Source of the DNA: Gigantopelta aegis
Taxonomy: Eukaryota > Mollusca > Gastropoda > Neomphalida > Peltospiridae
Reading direction: 5' to 3'
Assembly (NCBI RefSeq): GCF_016097555.1
Contig: NW_024532980.1
Span: 1-64,000 of the forward strand
Length of the DNA: 64,000 nucleotides
The position numbers and the translations under genes were made by a program. Shown in pieces: positions 25,023 to 36,969 of this stretch. The notes under the pieces are model-generated. The model made no database searches. It was given only the letters and a program-made list of their open reading frames with translations, and had not been told where the DNA came from. The first letter of the stretch is position 1. Each line of letters starts with the position of its first letter.

Positions 25023-28000
25023 CTATATATATTAACTGTATGTATTTTGTAGGTAGTGGAGCTCGTCAGACTATTATATTAGGAGATAAAGAAGTTGATT
25101 TTGATCCTAGTTTTAAACTCTATCTCAATACTAAGTTAGCAAATCCCAAGTATACTCCAGCAGTGTTTGGAAGAACTATGATCATTAACTACACGGTAAC
25201 ATTGAAAGGTAGGTAACAATTATGTTTAAGATGTAACCTCTCATTCTCTCTATATCCGTTCCTCTCTCTCAATCCTAGGTCTTGAGGATCAATTGTTAAG
25301 TGTGATTGTAGGACATGAAAAGAAAGAACTTGAAGAAGATCGTGAGCGTCTTATTCAAGAGACTTCAGACAACAAACGTTTACTAAAAGATCTCGAGGAT
25401 ACATTATTAAGAGAACTAGCTACCTCTACTGGTAACATGTTAGATAATGCTGAGTTAGTACAAACACTTGAAGAAACAAAATCTAAAGCATCGGAAGTAA
25501 TTATTTAAATGGTTTGTCTTGAATTTCTCTCATTATCATTGTGTGTTAGGTCTCTGAGAAGCTCAAACTTGCTGAAAGAACAGCCAAAGAGATAGAACAA
25601 TTACGTGATGGATATCGTCCTGCAGCTCGTAGAGGAGCTGTACTGTTTTTTGTCCTTTCAGAGATGGCAGCCATTAATACAATGTACCAGTATTCTCTTA
25701 GTGCATATCTCAGTGTATTCAATCACTCTCTATCTCACTCACTCCCTGACACACATCTACCTAAAAGACTAAGAAATATTATTGATACTTTAACATTAAA
25801 TGTTTATAACTATGCTTGCACAGGTCTGTTAGTCAATGTATCTTCTATCTGTTCATTTATTGATCCATTGTCCCTTTAGGTCTCTTTGAAGTCCACAAAT
25901 TACTCTTCTCATTTCAAATGACTATTAAAATACAAGAAGTGGAGTCTACATTGAACAGAGAAGAATTGGACTTCTTTATCAAGGAAATATATCATTAGAA
26001 AAAGTAACATTAATTTGAACACTTCAGTATATATGGGAATATTATACTGATAGTATTACTATTATATATACATATATTATATGTACTGATAGTATTACTA
26101 TTATATATACATATTATATGTACTGATAGTATTACTATTATATATACATATTATATGTACTGATAGTATTACTATTATATATACATATTATATGTACTGA
26201 TAGTATTACTATTATATATAATATTATATGTACTGATAGTATTACTATTATATATACATATTATATGTACTGATAGTATTACTATTATATATACATATTA
26301 TATGTACTGATAGTATTACTATTATATATACATATTATATGTACTGATAGTATTACTATTATATATACATATTATAGTACTGATAGTATTACTATTATAT
26401 ATACATATTATATGTACTGATAGTATTACTATTATATATACATATTATATGTACTGATAGTATTACTATTATATATACTTATTATATGTACTGATAGTAT
26501 TAGTATTATAATATACATATTATATGTACTGATAGTATTACTATTATATATACATATTATATGTACTGATAGTATTACTATTATATATACATATTATATG
26601 TACTGATAGTATTACTATTATATATACTTATTATATGTACTGATAGTATTAGTATTATAATATACATATTATATGTACTGATAGTATTACTATTGTATAT
26701 ACTTATTATATGTACTGATAGTATTACTATTATATATACATATTATATGTACTGATAGTATTACTATTATATATACATATTATATGTACTGATAGTATTA
26801 CTATTATATATACATATTATATGTACTGATAGTATTACTATTATATATACATTATATGTACTGATAGTATTACTATTATAATACATATTATATGTACTGA
26901 TAGTATTACTATTATATATACATATTATATGTACTGATAGTATTACTATTATATATACATATTATATGTACTGATAGTATTACTATTATATATACTTATT
27001 ATATGTACTGATAGTATTAGTATTATAATATACATATTATATGTACTGATAGTATTACTATTATATATACATATTATATGTACTGATAGTATTACTATTA
27101 TATATACTTATTATATGTACTGATAGTATTAGTATTATAATATACATATTATATGTACTGATAGTATTACTATTGTATATACTTATTATATGTACTGATA
27201 CTATTACTATTATATATACATATTATATGTACTGATAGTATTACTATTATATATACATATATATGTACTGATAGTATTACTATTATATATACATATTATA
27301 TGTATTGATAGTATTACTATTATATATACATATTATATGTACTGATAGTATACTATTATATATACATATTATATGTACTGATAGTATTACTATTATATAT
27401 ACATATTATATGTACTGATAGTATTTACTATATAACATATTATATATACTGATATTATATGTACTGATAGTATTACTATTTATATATACATATTATATGT
27501 ACTGATAGTATTACTATTATATATACATATTATATGTACTGATAGTATTACTATTATATATACTTATTATATGTACTGATAGTATTAGTATTATAATATA
27601 CATATTATATGTACTGATAGTATTACTATTGTATATACTATTATATGTACTGATAGTATTACTATTATATATACATATTATATGTACTGATAGTATTAGT
27701 ATTATAATATACATATTATATGTACTGATAGTATTACTATTATATATACATATTATATGTACTGATAGTATTACTATATATATACATATTATATGTACTG
27801 ATAGTATTACTATTATATATACATATTATATGTACTGATAGTATTACTATTATATATACATATTATATGTACTGATAGTATTACTATTATATATACATAT
27901 TATATGTACTGATAGTATTACTATTATATATACATATTATATGTACTGATAGTATTACTATTATATATACATATTATATGTATGATAGTATACTATTATA

Positions 28001-29139
28001 TATACATATTATATGTACTGATAGTATTACTATTATATATACATATTGATGTACTGATAGTATTACTATTGTATATACATATTATATGTACTGATAGTAT
28101 TACTATTATATATACATATATATGTACTGATAGTATTACTATTATATATACATATTATATGTACTGATAGTATTACTATTATATATACATATTATATGTA
28201 CTGATAGTATTACTATTATATATACTTTTATATGTACTGATAGTATTAGTATTATAATATACATATTATATGTACTGATAGTATTACTATTGTATATACT
28301 ATTATATGTACTGATAGTATTACTATTATATATACATATTATATGTACTGATAGTATTAGTATATAATATACATATTATATGTACTGATAGTATTACTTA
28401 TATATACATATTATATGTACTGATAGTTTTACTATTATATATACATATTATATGTACTGGTACTATTACTATTATATATACATATTATATGTACTGATAG
28501 TATTACTATTTATATACATATTATATGTACTGATAGTATTACTATTATATATACATATTTATGTACTGATAGTATTACTATTATATATACATATTATATG
28601 TACTGATAGTATTAGTATTATAATATAACATATTATATGTACTGATAGTATTACTATTATATATACATATTATATGTACTGATAGTATTACTATTATATA
28701 TACATATTATATGTACTGATAGTATTACTATTATATATACATATTATATGTACTGATAGTATTACTATTATATATACATATTATATGTACTGATAGTATT
28801 ACTATATATATACATATTATATGTACTGATAGTATTACTATTATATATACATATTATATGTACTGATAGTATTACTATTATATATACATATATATGTATT
28901 GAATAGTATTACTATTATATATACATATTATATGTATTGATAGTATTACTATTTATGAAATACTTCTGTTTTTGTAGAGTGCTCGTCGTAAACCATTTGA
29001 TTGGTTACCTGATCAAGGTTGGGAGGATATTATCAAACTGACTTCAGTGAATGGAGAAATATTTGGTCATTAGCTGATGATATTGAAAAGAATGAAAGAC
29101 TTGGAAAGAGGTTTGCAATTGATTAATATATCATTACCA

Positions 29140-29198
<59 letters not shown>

Positions 29199-32100
29199 AG
29201 TGGTTTGATTTGGACGCACCTGAGTCATCCCCATTTCCTGGTCGATATTCGCAAGGTCTCTCTGACTTCCAACAACTCCTTCTTTTACGTTGTTTTAGAA
29301 TTTGATCGTGTTTATCGTGCCATTACTAATTTTGTCACTATACGTATGGGAGAGCAATATGTTACACCTCCAGTAGTGAACTTAGAGAATATTTCTAGAA
29401 CAATCAAACCCATTATCTCCTATTGTTTTTATACTCAGTCCAGGGGCAGACCCTGCTGGAGATCTTGGTAATTAGCTGAAATTAAAGGGTTTGGAGGAAA
29501 TCGATTCAAAATTCTTGCTATGGGTCAAGGCCAAGAAAAGTTAGTCACTACTCTACAGTGATACTATATTGTCTGTATTATGACAGGTTGCATTACAACT
29601 ATTGGAAACTGCCTCTCACGTGTCACTGGTTGATGTTACAAAATTTGTCATCTTCTTGTACGATGGCTCATTGATTTGGAGAAAGCATTGGAACGACTCA
29701 CTAAACCACACCCAGATTTTAGACTTTGGTTAACCACTGCCCCCACACCTGAATTCCCCATAGGAATACTACAAAAATCTCTAAAGTAGAGCAATACATA
29801 AGACAACATAATATATTACATTATAGTATTATATAATATACAGTACTAATGCTATACTATAATACCATAGCAACTAATATAATATATCATTATAGTATTA
29901 TATAATATACTGTACTAATGCTATACTATAGTAGCATATAATATATACATTATAGTATATATTGTTGTTGTACATTTCAATGGTATTTCTTCTTAAGGTT
30001 GTGACCGAGCCTCCAAATGGTCTTAAACTGAACTTACGTAATACTTACTTTAAAATACCGTCTCATGCTCTCAAGGAGTGTCCTCACTTTGCCTTTAAAC
30101 CTCTCGTTTATACACTGGCTTTTTTCCATGCTGTTTGTACAAGAGAGAAGAAAATATGGAAAAGTGAGTATTGTGTTTCTATAGTTACTGTTGCTATGGT
30201 GATATTACATGTCCTTTCTCTGTAGATTGGTTGGAATGTTTCTTATGATTTTAATGAGTCAGACTTCAATGTATGTATGGATGTCTTAAAAACTTACCTC
30301 ATTAAAGCCAGTGAATCAGGGATACCAAAATACCATGGGGCTCTTTAAAGTACCTTATTGGAGAGGTGATCCTTTCATTCATTAATAAGATGTCCATTAA
30401 TATACCCATATGTCCATTTAGACACCCATATGTCCATTAATACACCCATATATCCATTAATATCCCCATATATCCATTAATATACCCATATGTCCATTTA
30501 TACACCCATATATCCATTAATATCCCCATATATCCATTAATATACCCATATGTCCATTTATACACCCATATGTCCATTTATACACCCATATATCCATTAT
30601 ATACCCATATATCCATTAATATACCCATATGTCCATTTATACACCCATATGTCCATTTATATACCCATATATCCATTAATACACCCATATGTTCCATTAT
30701 TATATAGGTGATGTATGGTGGTCGAGCTATAGATGACTTTGATCGTCGTGTACTTAAAACATATATGGATGAATACATGGGAGACTTTATATTTGATACC
30801 TTCCAACCATTTCACTTCTATCATGATGATACAGTAGATTACATCATACCCCCTGATGGTACAAGGTAAGACAATGTTGTACATGCATAGACATGTACAT
30901 ATACATATACATGTGTACATATACATGTACATATGTATGTGTATATATATGTACATGTACATGTAAATATACATGTACATATATACATACAGCTGTATAT
31001 GAATTCATATATACCATACATGTACATGTTTATAATTGAGCACATGTGAAATATTATGATATAATAGTATAAACAGTACAATAGTTAAATATATGACCAT
31101 ATGGTATTATGACTAGGGCTATAATATTGAGTCAGGTTATTTTATTAAAATAGTTCCTTTACTGGCTCATTTTGGAGATGTGTATTGTATTAATGTTGGC
31201 TTCTACTTACTATCATAGTTAGGGCTTTATTAGTAATAAGATACCATAGGTAACTTGATATAATTACTAACAGACCTATAATTGAGTGGGTGTACTCCTA
31301 AGTTGATTAGTTTGTGATTATGTGGGCAGGTCAAAGGTTTTAGTTAGTTGTTGAAGTGGGTGGAGCACTTGGGCGCCATTGTTGGAATGAGTAAGTAAGA
31401 GTACTCATTAACTATAATTAAAGTGGGCAGACATCACAGTGTCATGACAGGTGACTTTCCTCACCTAACACCACCTTAACACTTCATAAATTGTATACAT
31501 GTAGTACAAGTCACAGATGTACATATACTAATGATACATGTACTACAGTCACAATACATGTACATGTAACAAATGATACATGTACTACAGTCACAATACA
31601 TGTACATATACTAATGATACATGTACTACCAATGACAATACATGTACATGTACAAATGATACCATGTACTACCATCACAATACATGTACATGTACAAATG
31701 ATACATGTACTACCATCACAATATATACAAATGATACATGTACTACCAGTGACAACATATGTATATATTTTCTTTAGGGACCAATATTTGGAAGCTATTG
31801 AAGTTTTTCCATTAGCTAACACACCAGAAGTGTTTGGTCTTCATGCTAATGCTGAAATTAACTATTTCACTCGAACAACTAAAGATTTATGGACACAATT
31901 AGTAGAACTACAACCTCAAACAACTGACACTGGAACGGGTATCAGTAGAGAGGAGTTTATTAGTGGTATAGCCTCTGATATACAGGTATAATACACTATA
32001 CTTACTATGTAGTACAATAATGACATTATGACATCCTATTATCTAATCATTACTATTACTACTTGTTTAGGCTAAATTGCCAGAGTTGTTTAAGCTTGAT

Positions 32101-33417
32101 GTTATCCGTAAGAAATTTGGCGAGGCCATCACACCAACTATAGTCGTGTTATTACAAGAGTTAGAGAGATTTAATAAACTCATTAGAAGAATGTCAAGTT
32201 CACTAAGTAATTTACAAAAGGTATATACAACAACATTATAATTAATTTAATTATGTACTCTAACTATAGGCTCTTGCTGGTGAAGTGGGTATGAGTAACG
32301 AATTAGATGAATTAGCACGGTCTTTATATAACGGTCAATTACCCTCCATTTGGCGGGCTTTGGCGCCAGCTACATTGAAGACGCTTGGTAATTGGATATC
32401 TCATTTTTTGAGGAGAAATGAACAGTACAAATTTGGGTATGATTAAAACAAAAATAGAATATTTTATTAGTAAATATAAAGTCCAGATATATATTAGTAT
32501 ATATAGTATATATATATTATGTATAGTATATATATATTAGTATATATATATATATATTTAGTATATAGTATATATATAGTATGTATATTATATATATATA
32601 TAGTTGTATAGTATATATATATTATAGTATAGTATATATATATTAGTAGTATAGTTATTATAGTATATAGTATATATATATAGTATGTATAGTATATATA
32701 TATTAGATTATGTATAGGTATATATATATTAGTATGTATAGTATATATATATTAGTATGTATAGTATATATATATTAGTATAGTATATATATTTAGTATG
32801 TATAGTATATATATATTAGTATGTATAGTATATATATATTAGTATGTATAGTATATATATATTAGTATGTTAGTATATATATATTAGTATTATAGTATAT
32901 ATATAGTATATATATAGATATAATTAGTATTAGTAATATATATTATATGTATAGTATATATATTAGTATGTATAGTATATATATATTAGTATGTATAGTA
33001 TATATATATTAGTATGTATATATATCTATATGTTAGTATTATATATTAGTATGTATACATTACTAGTTATTAGTATATCTATTGAAGACTCATTTGACTT
33101 AATTCAATGTTATCTGACACATCATCTATCTTAGGACTTCCATTTAACACCACAACCTTTTATCATGTAATTAGTCCAAGTACTAATATGTTTATATATA
33201 TTGTTTTTAATCCATGAGATTTCTTATTACTACACACTAGGTCAATGAAGGTGAACCATATGTCATGTGGTTATCAGGACTACATATCCCAGAGTCATAT
33301 CTCACTGCATTAGTTCAGGCAACTTGTAGAAAGAATGGTTGGCCATTAGACAAGTCTACATTATATACAGCAGTCACTGAGGTATGTCATCTAAAACTAA
33401 TATAATACTTAATACTT

Positions 33418-33470
<53 letters not shown>

Positions 33471-33986
33471 CTCTTTATCCATCTATCTATCTAGTATACC
33501 AGTCCAGATCAAGTTACTGAAAGAGCTCCATCTGGTTGCTATATTACTGGATTATATTTAGAAGGAGCATGTTGGGATCTTGACAAAAAATGTCTTATAA
33601 AATCGCCTCCAAAAATTCTCATTGAAGAGTTACCTATATGCGTATTATTCCTATTGAAGCACATCGTCTTAAACTAGTGGTATGGATTGACTTATACACA
33701 TTGGAACCTTTCTTATAATTACATTGATTAAAGGGACATCCTCTTTTAGTGGCTCTTAATAATTTAAAGTGGATTGCCCTTATAATAGTGGTTCCATTGT
33801 AATACATGTAATGTAGTTTGTGTCTATTAATTGAGGTATTTATCTTTCTAGAACACATTTTGTACTCCTGTCTATACAACATCTGATCGTCGTAATGCTA
33901 TGGGCGTTGGTCTTGTCTTTGAAGCCGACCTCACTACAGAGGAACACATATCTCATTGGGTATTACAGGGGGTGTGTCTTCTTTAA
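6066..33986 (+). CDS. DNAH10: Axonemal dynein heavy chain 10 (inner arm I1/f)
   Basis: The motor subunit of the two-headed inner arm dynein of motile cilia, split over dozens of short exons. The start at 6066 ([15 protein letters not shown]) is the first Met after the X-box. The N-terminal tail runs to about 14390, all six AAA modules follow, and the C-terminus reads [15 protein letters not shown] then [10 protein letters not shown] with stop at 33984-33986; dynein 10 chains end in a similar way. P-loops are visible for AAA1 (16724-16750), AAA2 (17778-17801), AAA3 (19424-19447) and AAA4 (21288-21314). Assignment to DNAH10 rather than another heavy chain rests on [21 protein letters not shown] and [14 protein letters not shown], from memory of the family. 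About one small frame break per few hundred coding bases is present, including next to the AAA1 Walker A. These are spread evenly and look like sequence error rather than decay. The usual length is about 4,500 residues. Confidence 0.9.
9730..9965. repeat. DNAH10: GTACATAGGTACA-type short tandem repeats in a DNAH10 intron
   Basis: Irregular reiterations of words such as GGTACATAGGTACA and AAGTATATTGGTACAT fill most of this intron. The unit length varies, so this is a degenerate minisatellite. It ends just before the acceptor at about 9981. Confidence 0.7.
10422..10519 (+). repeat. DNAH10: (CT)n tract at intron 3' end
   Basis: Nearly uninterrupted CT dinucleotides run up to the acceptor of the next DNAH10 exon, so the microsatellite acts as the polypyrimidine tract. 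It is one of several such tracts in this gene. Confidence 0.85.
13747..13784 (+). repeat. DNAH10: (CT)n tract at intron 3' end
   Basis: Pure CT array ending in the acceptor TCTCTAG directly before the exon that begins with [10 protein letters not shown]. Confidence 0.85.
13993..14048 (+). repeat. DNAH10: (CT)n tract at intron 3' end
   Basis: CT array with a few interruptions, ending at the acceptor CTTGTAG before the exon beginning [15 protein letters not shown]. Confidence 0.85.
14896..16450 (-). CDS. Nested coiled-coil protein inside a DNAH10 intron
   Basis: An intron of DNAH10 (14395-16691) contains an opposite-strand coding stretch. The start at 16450 gives [20 protein letters not shown]. 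The centre (about 16200-15540) is a run of near-repeat heptad segments built from [24 protein letters not shown] and similar units. The C-terminal part is Lys/Glu-rich ([13 protein letters not shown] near 15320, [11 protein letters not shown] near 14940) and ends IE then TAA at 14896-14898. Length is about 500 codons with few or no introns. Several frame breaks occur, at the same density as in neighbouring genes. The protein would be a long alpha-helical rod and I do not recognise an orthologue. Low intron content might mean a retrocopy or a young gene. DNA-level repeats of GGAGATCTTCAATC-type words show that the rod grew by internal duplication. Confidence 0.6.
17671..17691 (+). repeat. DNAH10: (GA)n tract at an intron donor
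   Basis: A GA array follows the donor of a short DNAH10 intron (GTGAGAGAGA...), so here the microsatellite starts in the 5' splice site itself. It is the only purine-strand tract of this size in the gene. Confidence 0.75.
18405..18480 (+). repeat. DNAH10: Decayed copy of a DNAH10 exon segment in the preceding intron
   Basis: The intron stretch around GATCCTAAGAACCATTGGTT and TGAACC resembles the true exon segment at about 18680-18720 (GATCCTAAGAACCCTTGG, TTTGAACC), which encodes [12 protein letters not shown]. The copy has lost its frame and lacks the conserved SPATVSRCG part. Chance similarity over about 40 bp is possible. Confidence 0.4.
20640..21160 (+). other. DNAH10: DNAH10 intron with no further feature
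   Basis: After a short run of GTACATTAGTACATTA words (20640-20710) this intron shows only AT-rich unique sequence up to the acceptor near 21162. Confidence 0.5.
21481..21552 (+). repeat. DNAH10: (CT)n tract filling an intron
   Basis: About 72 bp of CT dinucleotides form most of the intron before the AAA4 exon [17 protein letters not shown] and run straight into its acceptor. Confidence 0.9.
22522..22576. repeat. (TA)n microsatellite
   Basis: A pure TA dinucleotide array in the large intron between AAA4 and the stalk (about 22456-23417). Confidence 0.9.
22780..23165 (-). repeat. Dispersed GC-richer repeat, copy 1 (reverse)
   Basis: Read on the minus strand it shares an ordered series of words with 50940-51310 and 45425-45650: CAGGATTCC, GGTCATCCTGGCTGGAG, TTTAAAGGGAGA, ATATCCTAGTC and GAGTATGCTGG. 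It sits in a DNAH10 intron. No coding capacity or clear pol III boxes were found; it could be an old SINE or a non-autonomous DNA element. Confidence 0.65.
23418..24510 (+). other. DNAH10: DNAH10 stalk and microtubule-binding domain
   Basis: Coiled coil CC1 ([20 protein letters not shown]) is at about 23418-23592. The microtubule-binding head follows: [18 protein letters not shown] near 23650-23700, [15 protein letters not shown], then [18 protein letters not shown] near 23985-24045. Coiled coil CC2 ([20 protein letters not shown]) runs to about 24150, and a further helical exon continues to 24510 with [17 protein letters not shown] at the start of AAA5. Confidence 0.85.
24940..25025. repeat. 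(TA)n microsatellite
   Basis: An AT dinucleotide array with two short interruptions, inside a DNAH10 intron ending near 25052. Confidence 0.9.
26035..28960. repeat. 37-bp minisatellite array, about 79 copies
   Basis: The unit is 37 bp: TATGTACTGATAGTATTACT followed by ATTATATATACATATTA. It occupies almost the whole intron between DNAH10 exons ending near 25998 and starting at 28979. Variant units carrying AGTATTATAATATAC or TTGTATATAC recur as linked pairs near 26623, 27105, 27556 and 28215, which indicates higher-order duplication. Several units have 1-3 bp deletions. Open frames through it are a by-product of the period and are not genes. Confidence 0.95.
29141..29198 (+). repeat. DNAH10: (CT)n tract at intron 3' end
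   Basis: CT array with three CC interruptions, ending in the acceptor TCTCTAG before the AAA6-region exon. Confidence 0.85.
30395..30706. repeat. 20-bp minisatellite
   Basis: About 15 copies of a 20-bp unit of the form ATACCCATATGTCCATTAAT, with GTCC/ATCC and TTTAT/TTAAT variants, fill a DNAH10 intron up to its acceptor near 30708. Confidence 0.9.
30880..31775. repeat. DNAH10: Large DNAH10 intron with TACATGTA-rich and tandem-repeat blocks
   Basis: The first part (30895-31030) is dense in TACATGTACAT palindromic words. The middle (31080-31480) is unique sequence with no exon seen. The end (31495-31765) holds about seven irregular copies of a 37-45 bp unit containing GATACATGTACTAC, TCACAATACATGTACATGTA. 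The acceptor follows at about 31777. Confidence 0.7.
32490..33065. repeat. TA-rich short tandem repeats (about 23-bp unit)
   Basis: Irregular copies of AGTATGTATAGTATATATAT with ATTAGT links. It lies inside a DNAH10 intron whose exon resumes at about 33241. The stretch 33070-33235 is unique. Confidence 0.8.
33420..33476 (+). repeat. DNAH10: (CT)n tract at intron 3' end
   Basis: CT array just upstream of the acceptor of the penultimate DNAH10 exon ([19 protein letters not shown]). Confidence 0.85.
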
Positions 33987-34269
33987 ATACTGATGTAAAA
34001 TGTATATCACTTAACGCAGAAAGGATAAACCAAATCCTTACATCATTTATGATACTATATCAAACAATTATACTTCATAAAATGTGTATATTATGTAATA
34101 GCTTTATATTTCATTGAGAAAGCTTTTTAATATTACACCTTGACCTTTGTCTATGTCTACTGTACATGTACAGTACATTAACATAGATGCACATACATAT
34201 ACAGTACATTAACATAGGTACATGTGTACATGTACAGGTACCTACTTGTTACAAGAACTGAAGTTATAG

Positions 34270-35660
34270 GGTGTCTTTGCTATGATGTTGTTAGAGCTTA
34301 TTAAACATTCTCATGATGATATTAATTAAAATCTCATCCAAACTTTGATGAGTATATTAACAGTTACAACCTAACATTGGAATGAGGCTTAGTTATTGAT
34401 TGTGTACACTGCACTACAACCTACATTCTCAATGTTTAGTATCAGAAGCCAAAGAAAATAGAGCAATTTGGAATCACTACTTCCACTGTGAATTATCATT
34501 TACTAAACAAACTAGTGTTGTTATGATGGAATCTGGTATCTGAGATTTCCGTACAAGCTATTAGCTCTGAGGCTTAATAGATCAGTTCCCGGTACAAGTC
34601 ACCAACAGAGAAAGCAGAAACTCCCTCCTAGACCATTTTCACAAGGTAATGTTACTACCAGTGATCCATTCTATCAAGAGATTACAGACTTCCTGACAAG
34701 TCATTGAAAGAAGTGGACTGCAAAAAAAGTGGTCAGTACAATGGTATAACACCTTATTCCAATCTTAGTAATATATCATTCATTAGCTGTTGTATACAGT
34801 ATTGTTTATCTCTGACTGTAGTATGAAACTTAAAGCTTATTAAATTGTCTACTATTATAATTGTAATGTATTTCTGTAAGATTTTATATTCTTTCTTTCT
34901 TCAAATAGATCCAGTGTGCTAGTCAAAACATTAAAGAAATTACCTGTCACTAACAATACTAGAAAACCACTCCTTTAATCAACCATATTCTGGCTCACTC
35001 TGTAGTCGTATCAACTCCATGGAAATTGCAGAGGACTTTCTTACAGCTTGATTCAAAACCTATAAAAATCATCAAGCTTCTCTGAAGGAAGAAGTCTTGA
35101 ATTATCCCAAGTAACTGGTAGGCCAAAAGCTGCTTGCACTACACAGCTCTCCACCTACACTTAAGGACTCTTGCTGCTATTGTGAGTGATAGCAGCAGAA
35201 ATGACCAAAAAAAAGATTAACCAGGATCATTTCCAGATGACCCCATTATCAGTTTTAAAAAAACACAATACCATTGATGGTCAGGGATACAGTCAAGCAT
35301 GATATAGCAGCAGATGTGACAGTGGTACTTTTAGTTGTAGTGGGAACCTAAACTAGTAGTGACTGCTGAAATGGATAAGCAAAAGCCTTGATCAAAGATG
35401 AGAACAAAGAGAGCGATGTGTATGTTGTCATGGCAGCCACTAATCTGTGAAAGAGTCTATATCAACTCCTCTACTCTCGGAGGCAAACATGTAGTCACTA
35501 TGTCTTTCACTTCCACCAAAACAGCAATTTCGAAGAGTTGAAGATCATACATATTACAATTTTCATGAATCGAACAACAATGCTAGTCTCCCTAATTTTA
35601 AAACAATAGAACTACTTGAAGAAGATGAAGAACTGACAGATACACGATCTTCTTTGTAAT
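34270..35660 (+). CDS. Unidentified coding-like exons downstream of DNAH10
   Basis: I do not recognise the protein. Coding-like plus-strand stretches include FAMMLLELIKHSHDDI (about 34270-34320), ENRAIWNHYFHCELSFTKQ (34457-34515), RFPYKLLALRLNRSVPG (about 34540-34595), RPFSQGNVTTSDPFYQEITD (34625-34690) and ASLPNFKTIELLEEDEELTD, ending at a stop near 35659. The early part looks like helical repeat sequence and the late part is acidic. Frame shifts between pieces are frequent. It could be one gene or parts of two; splice sites were not resolved. Confidence 0.35.
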
Positions 35661-35679
35661 AACTAAGGCTTTTCTTTTC

Positions 35680-36055
35680 AGGACAATTATGATTACAGCG
35701 TCGTGTATATGAACCTGGGATTATTCACGTCCTATACCACCACCTCGTAAAAAAAAAATTATAAAGTTACAACAAGCTTCTTCCCTCTTTCTTCTCCGGG
35801 TTCCAGTCCAATCTTACGATATCATACGATGTCTCAGAATAATCCACTACACTCTCTCCCCACCTTCATCCTCCACAAAAAAATCCTTCAAACTATTCAA
35901 CCATTTTTAATTCTTCGAAAACATAGAACAGTTTCGACACCAACGTAGAAAAGGAGAAAAGACACGCAGAAGACCAGAAGGTATCGTTTCTCTGATGCAG
36001 TTGCCGATGGTCTCTTGTTAAAGAATACCACAACACTTCAAGAATCGAGATAAGT
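35680..36055 (+). other. Possible further exon(s), basic region
   Basis: Frames with a coding look (SPILRYHTMSQNNPL, TRRYRFSDAVADGLLLKNTT) occur here on the plus strand, but no family is recognised and the frame changes. It may belong to the preceding gene. The following stretch, 36060-36950, shows nothing I can support. Confidence 0.25.
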
Positions 36056-36969
36056 AGTTTTGTATTGTGTATTTGATGTTGTTTTGTTTGTTGTCATAAT
36101 TATCCACTAAATGATACCATACCTGGTATTATGCCAGTATATACACAATTATCACTTGTTTATATCTTCAAGGTATTTTATTAAATTTTCTCAACTTACC
36201 TACTACTAACACATGATGTCATTGCCCTAGCCCTGTTATTTTAAACAATACTGTTTTTTTTATATTAACTGCTATCGCACATTTCCTTCTTTTAATCACA
36301 TGTATATTTGTTATTATTTAAATCTAATTGGGTGTGAATTATTGTATAGTTCCTTTGACCAATTACATATCTTAATGGGTTTGTTACACTAGTGGCGCCA
36401 ACTATTTACAATATTAATAACACAAAATTGTTGTATTAAACTTTTACCTGGCAAGAAGTTGAAAGTGTTGATGTTTGAAATAAAACATACTGTTCCTTAG
36501 ATTTATTGCATCACACTGCATGGACATACCGTTTTGTTACAAAACTGATTGAATGTATAATACGATGTAAAGGTAGTAGGTATGGTCAATTAGTCAGTAA
36601 ACATTAGGAATGTTTGATATTTATGACTTCACTCACAAGTTACATGTTAGGGAGGAAATATTCTATAAATTATGGAGGTATTGCACCCTCTGACTCAATA
36701 TTACAGAACACATAACCTTGGCATTATATAATAGTGGGTTCCTTTTATATGATGACCCATAGAAGAACTGGTATATCATCCTCATCCCCCTAGTTAATCA
36801 ACAAATAGCCTTAGACCATAACATACCAAACTGAGCAGCAAGTGATGGACTTCATTTAAATACATGCTGATTCCAGTATGATAGAATATAATTCTAAAAA
36901 ATATAGTGTTAAAATTATGTTAACAATATCTAGTGGTTAATTTCTTTAAATGTGTTTCTTGATGAATGA

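Larger units (their letters stand above)
24563..33986 (+). other. DNAH10: DNAH10 AAA5, AAA6 and C-terminal domain
   Basis: Exons include [18 protein letters not shown]-like sequence (24625-24690), [15 protein letters not shown] (24857-24900), TMIINYT-type and [19 protein letters not shown] (25305-25365), then after the minisatellite intron [18 protein letters not shown] (28979-29035). Later exons hold [19 protein letters not shown] (about 30025-30090), [19 protein letters not shown] (about 30712-30770), [14 protein letters not shown] (31835-31875) and the C-terminal cap [19 protein letters not shown] (33258-33315). Confidence 0.85.

Noticed and set aside
27517-28167. Long open frames rich in Ile/Tyr/Thr through the 37-bp array
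   Set aside because: They arise from the repeat period with few stops, occur in several frames and on both strands, and end with the array.
31491-31790. Cys/Thr/Asn-rich frame preceding a DNAH10 exon
   Set aside because: It translates the TACATGTA tandem repeat of the intron; only the part after the acceptor at about 31777 is dynein.
16692-33986. DNAH10 as a pseudogene because of many frame breaks
   Set aside because: All P-loops, splice sites, the stalk and the C-terminus are kept, and neighbouring genes have the same break density, so sequence error is more likely.
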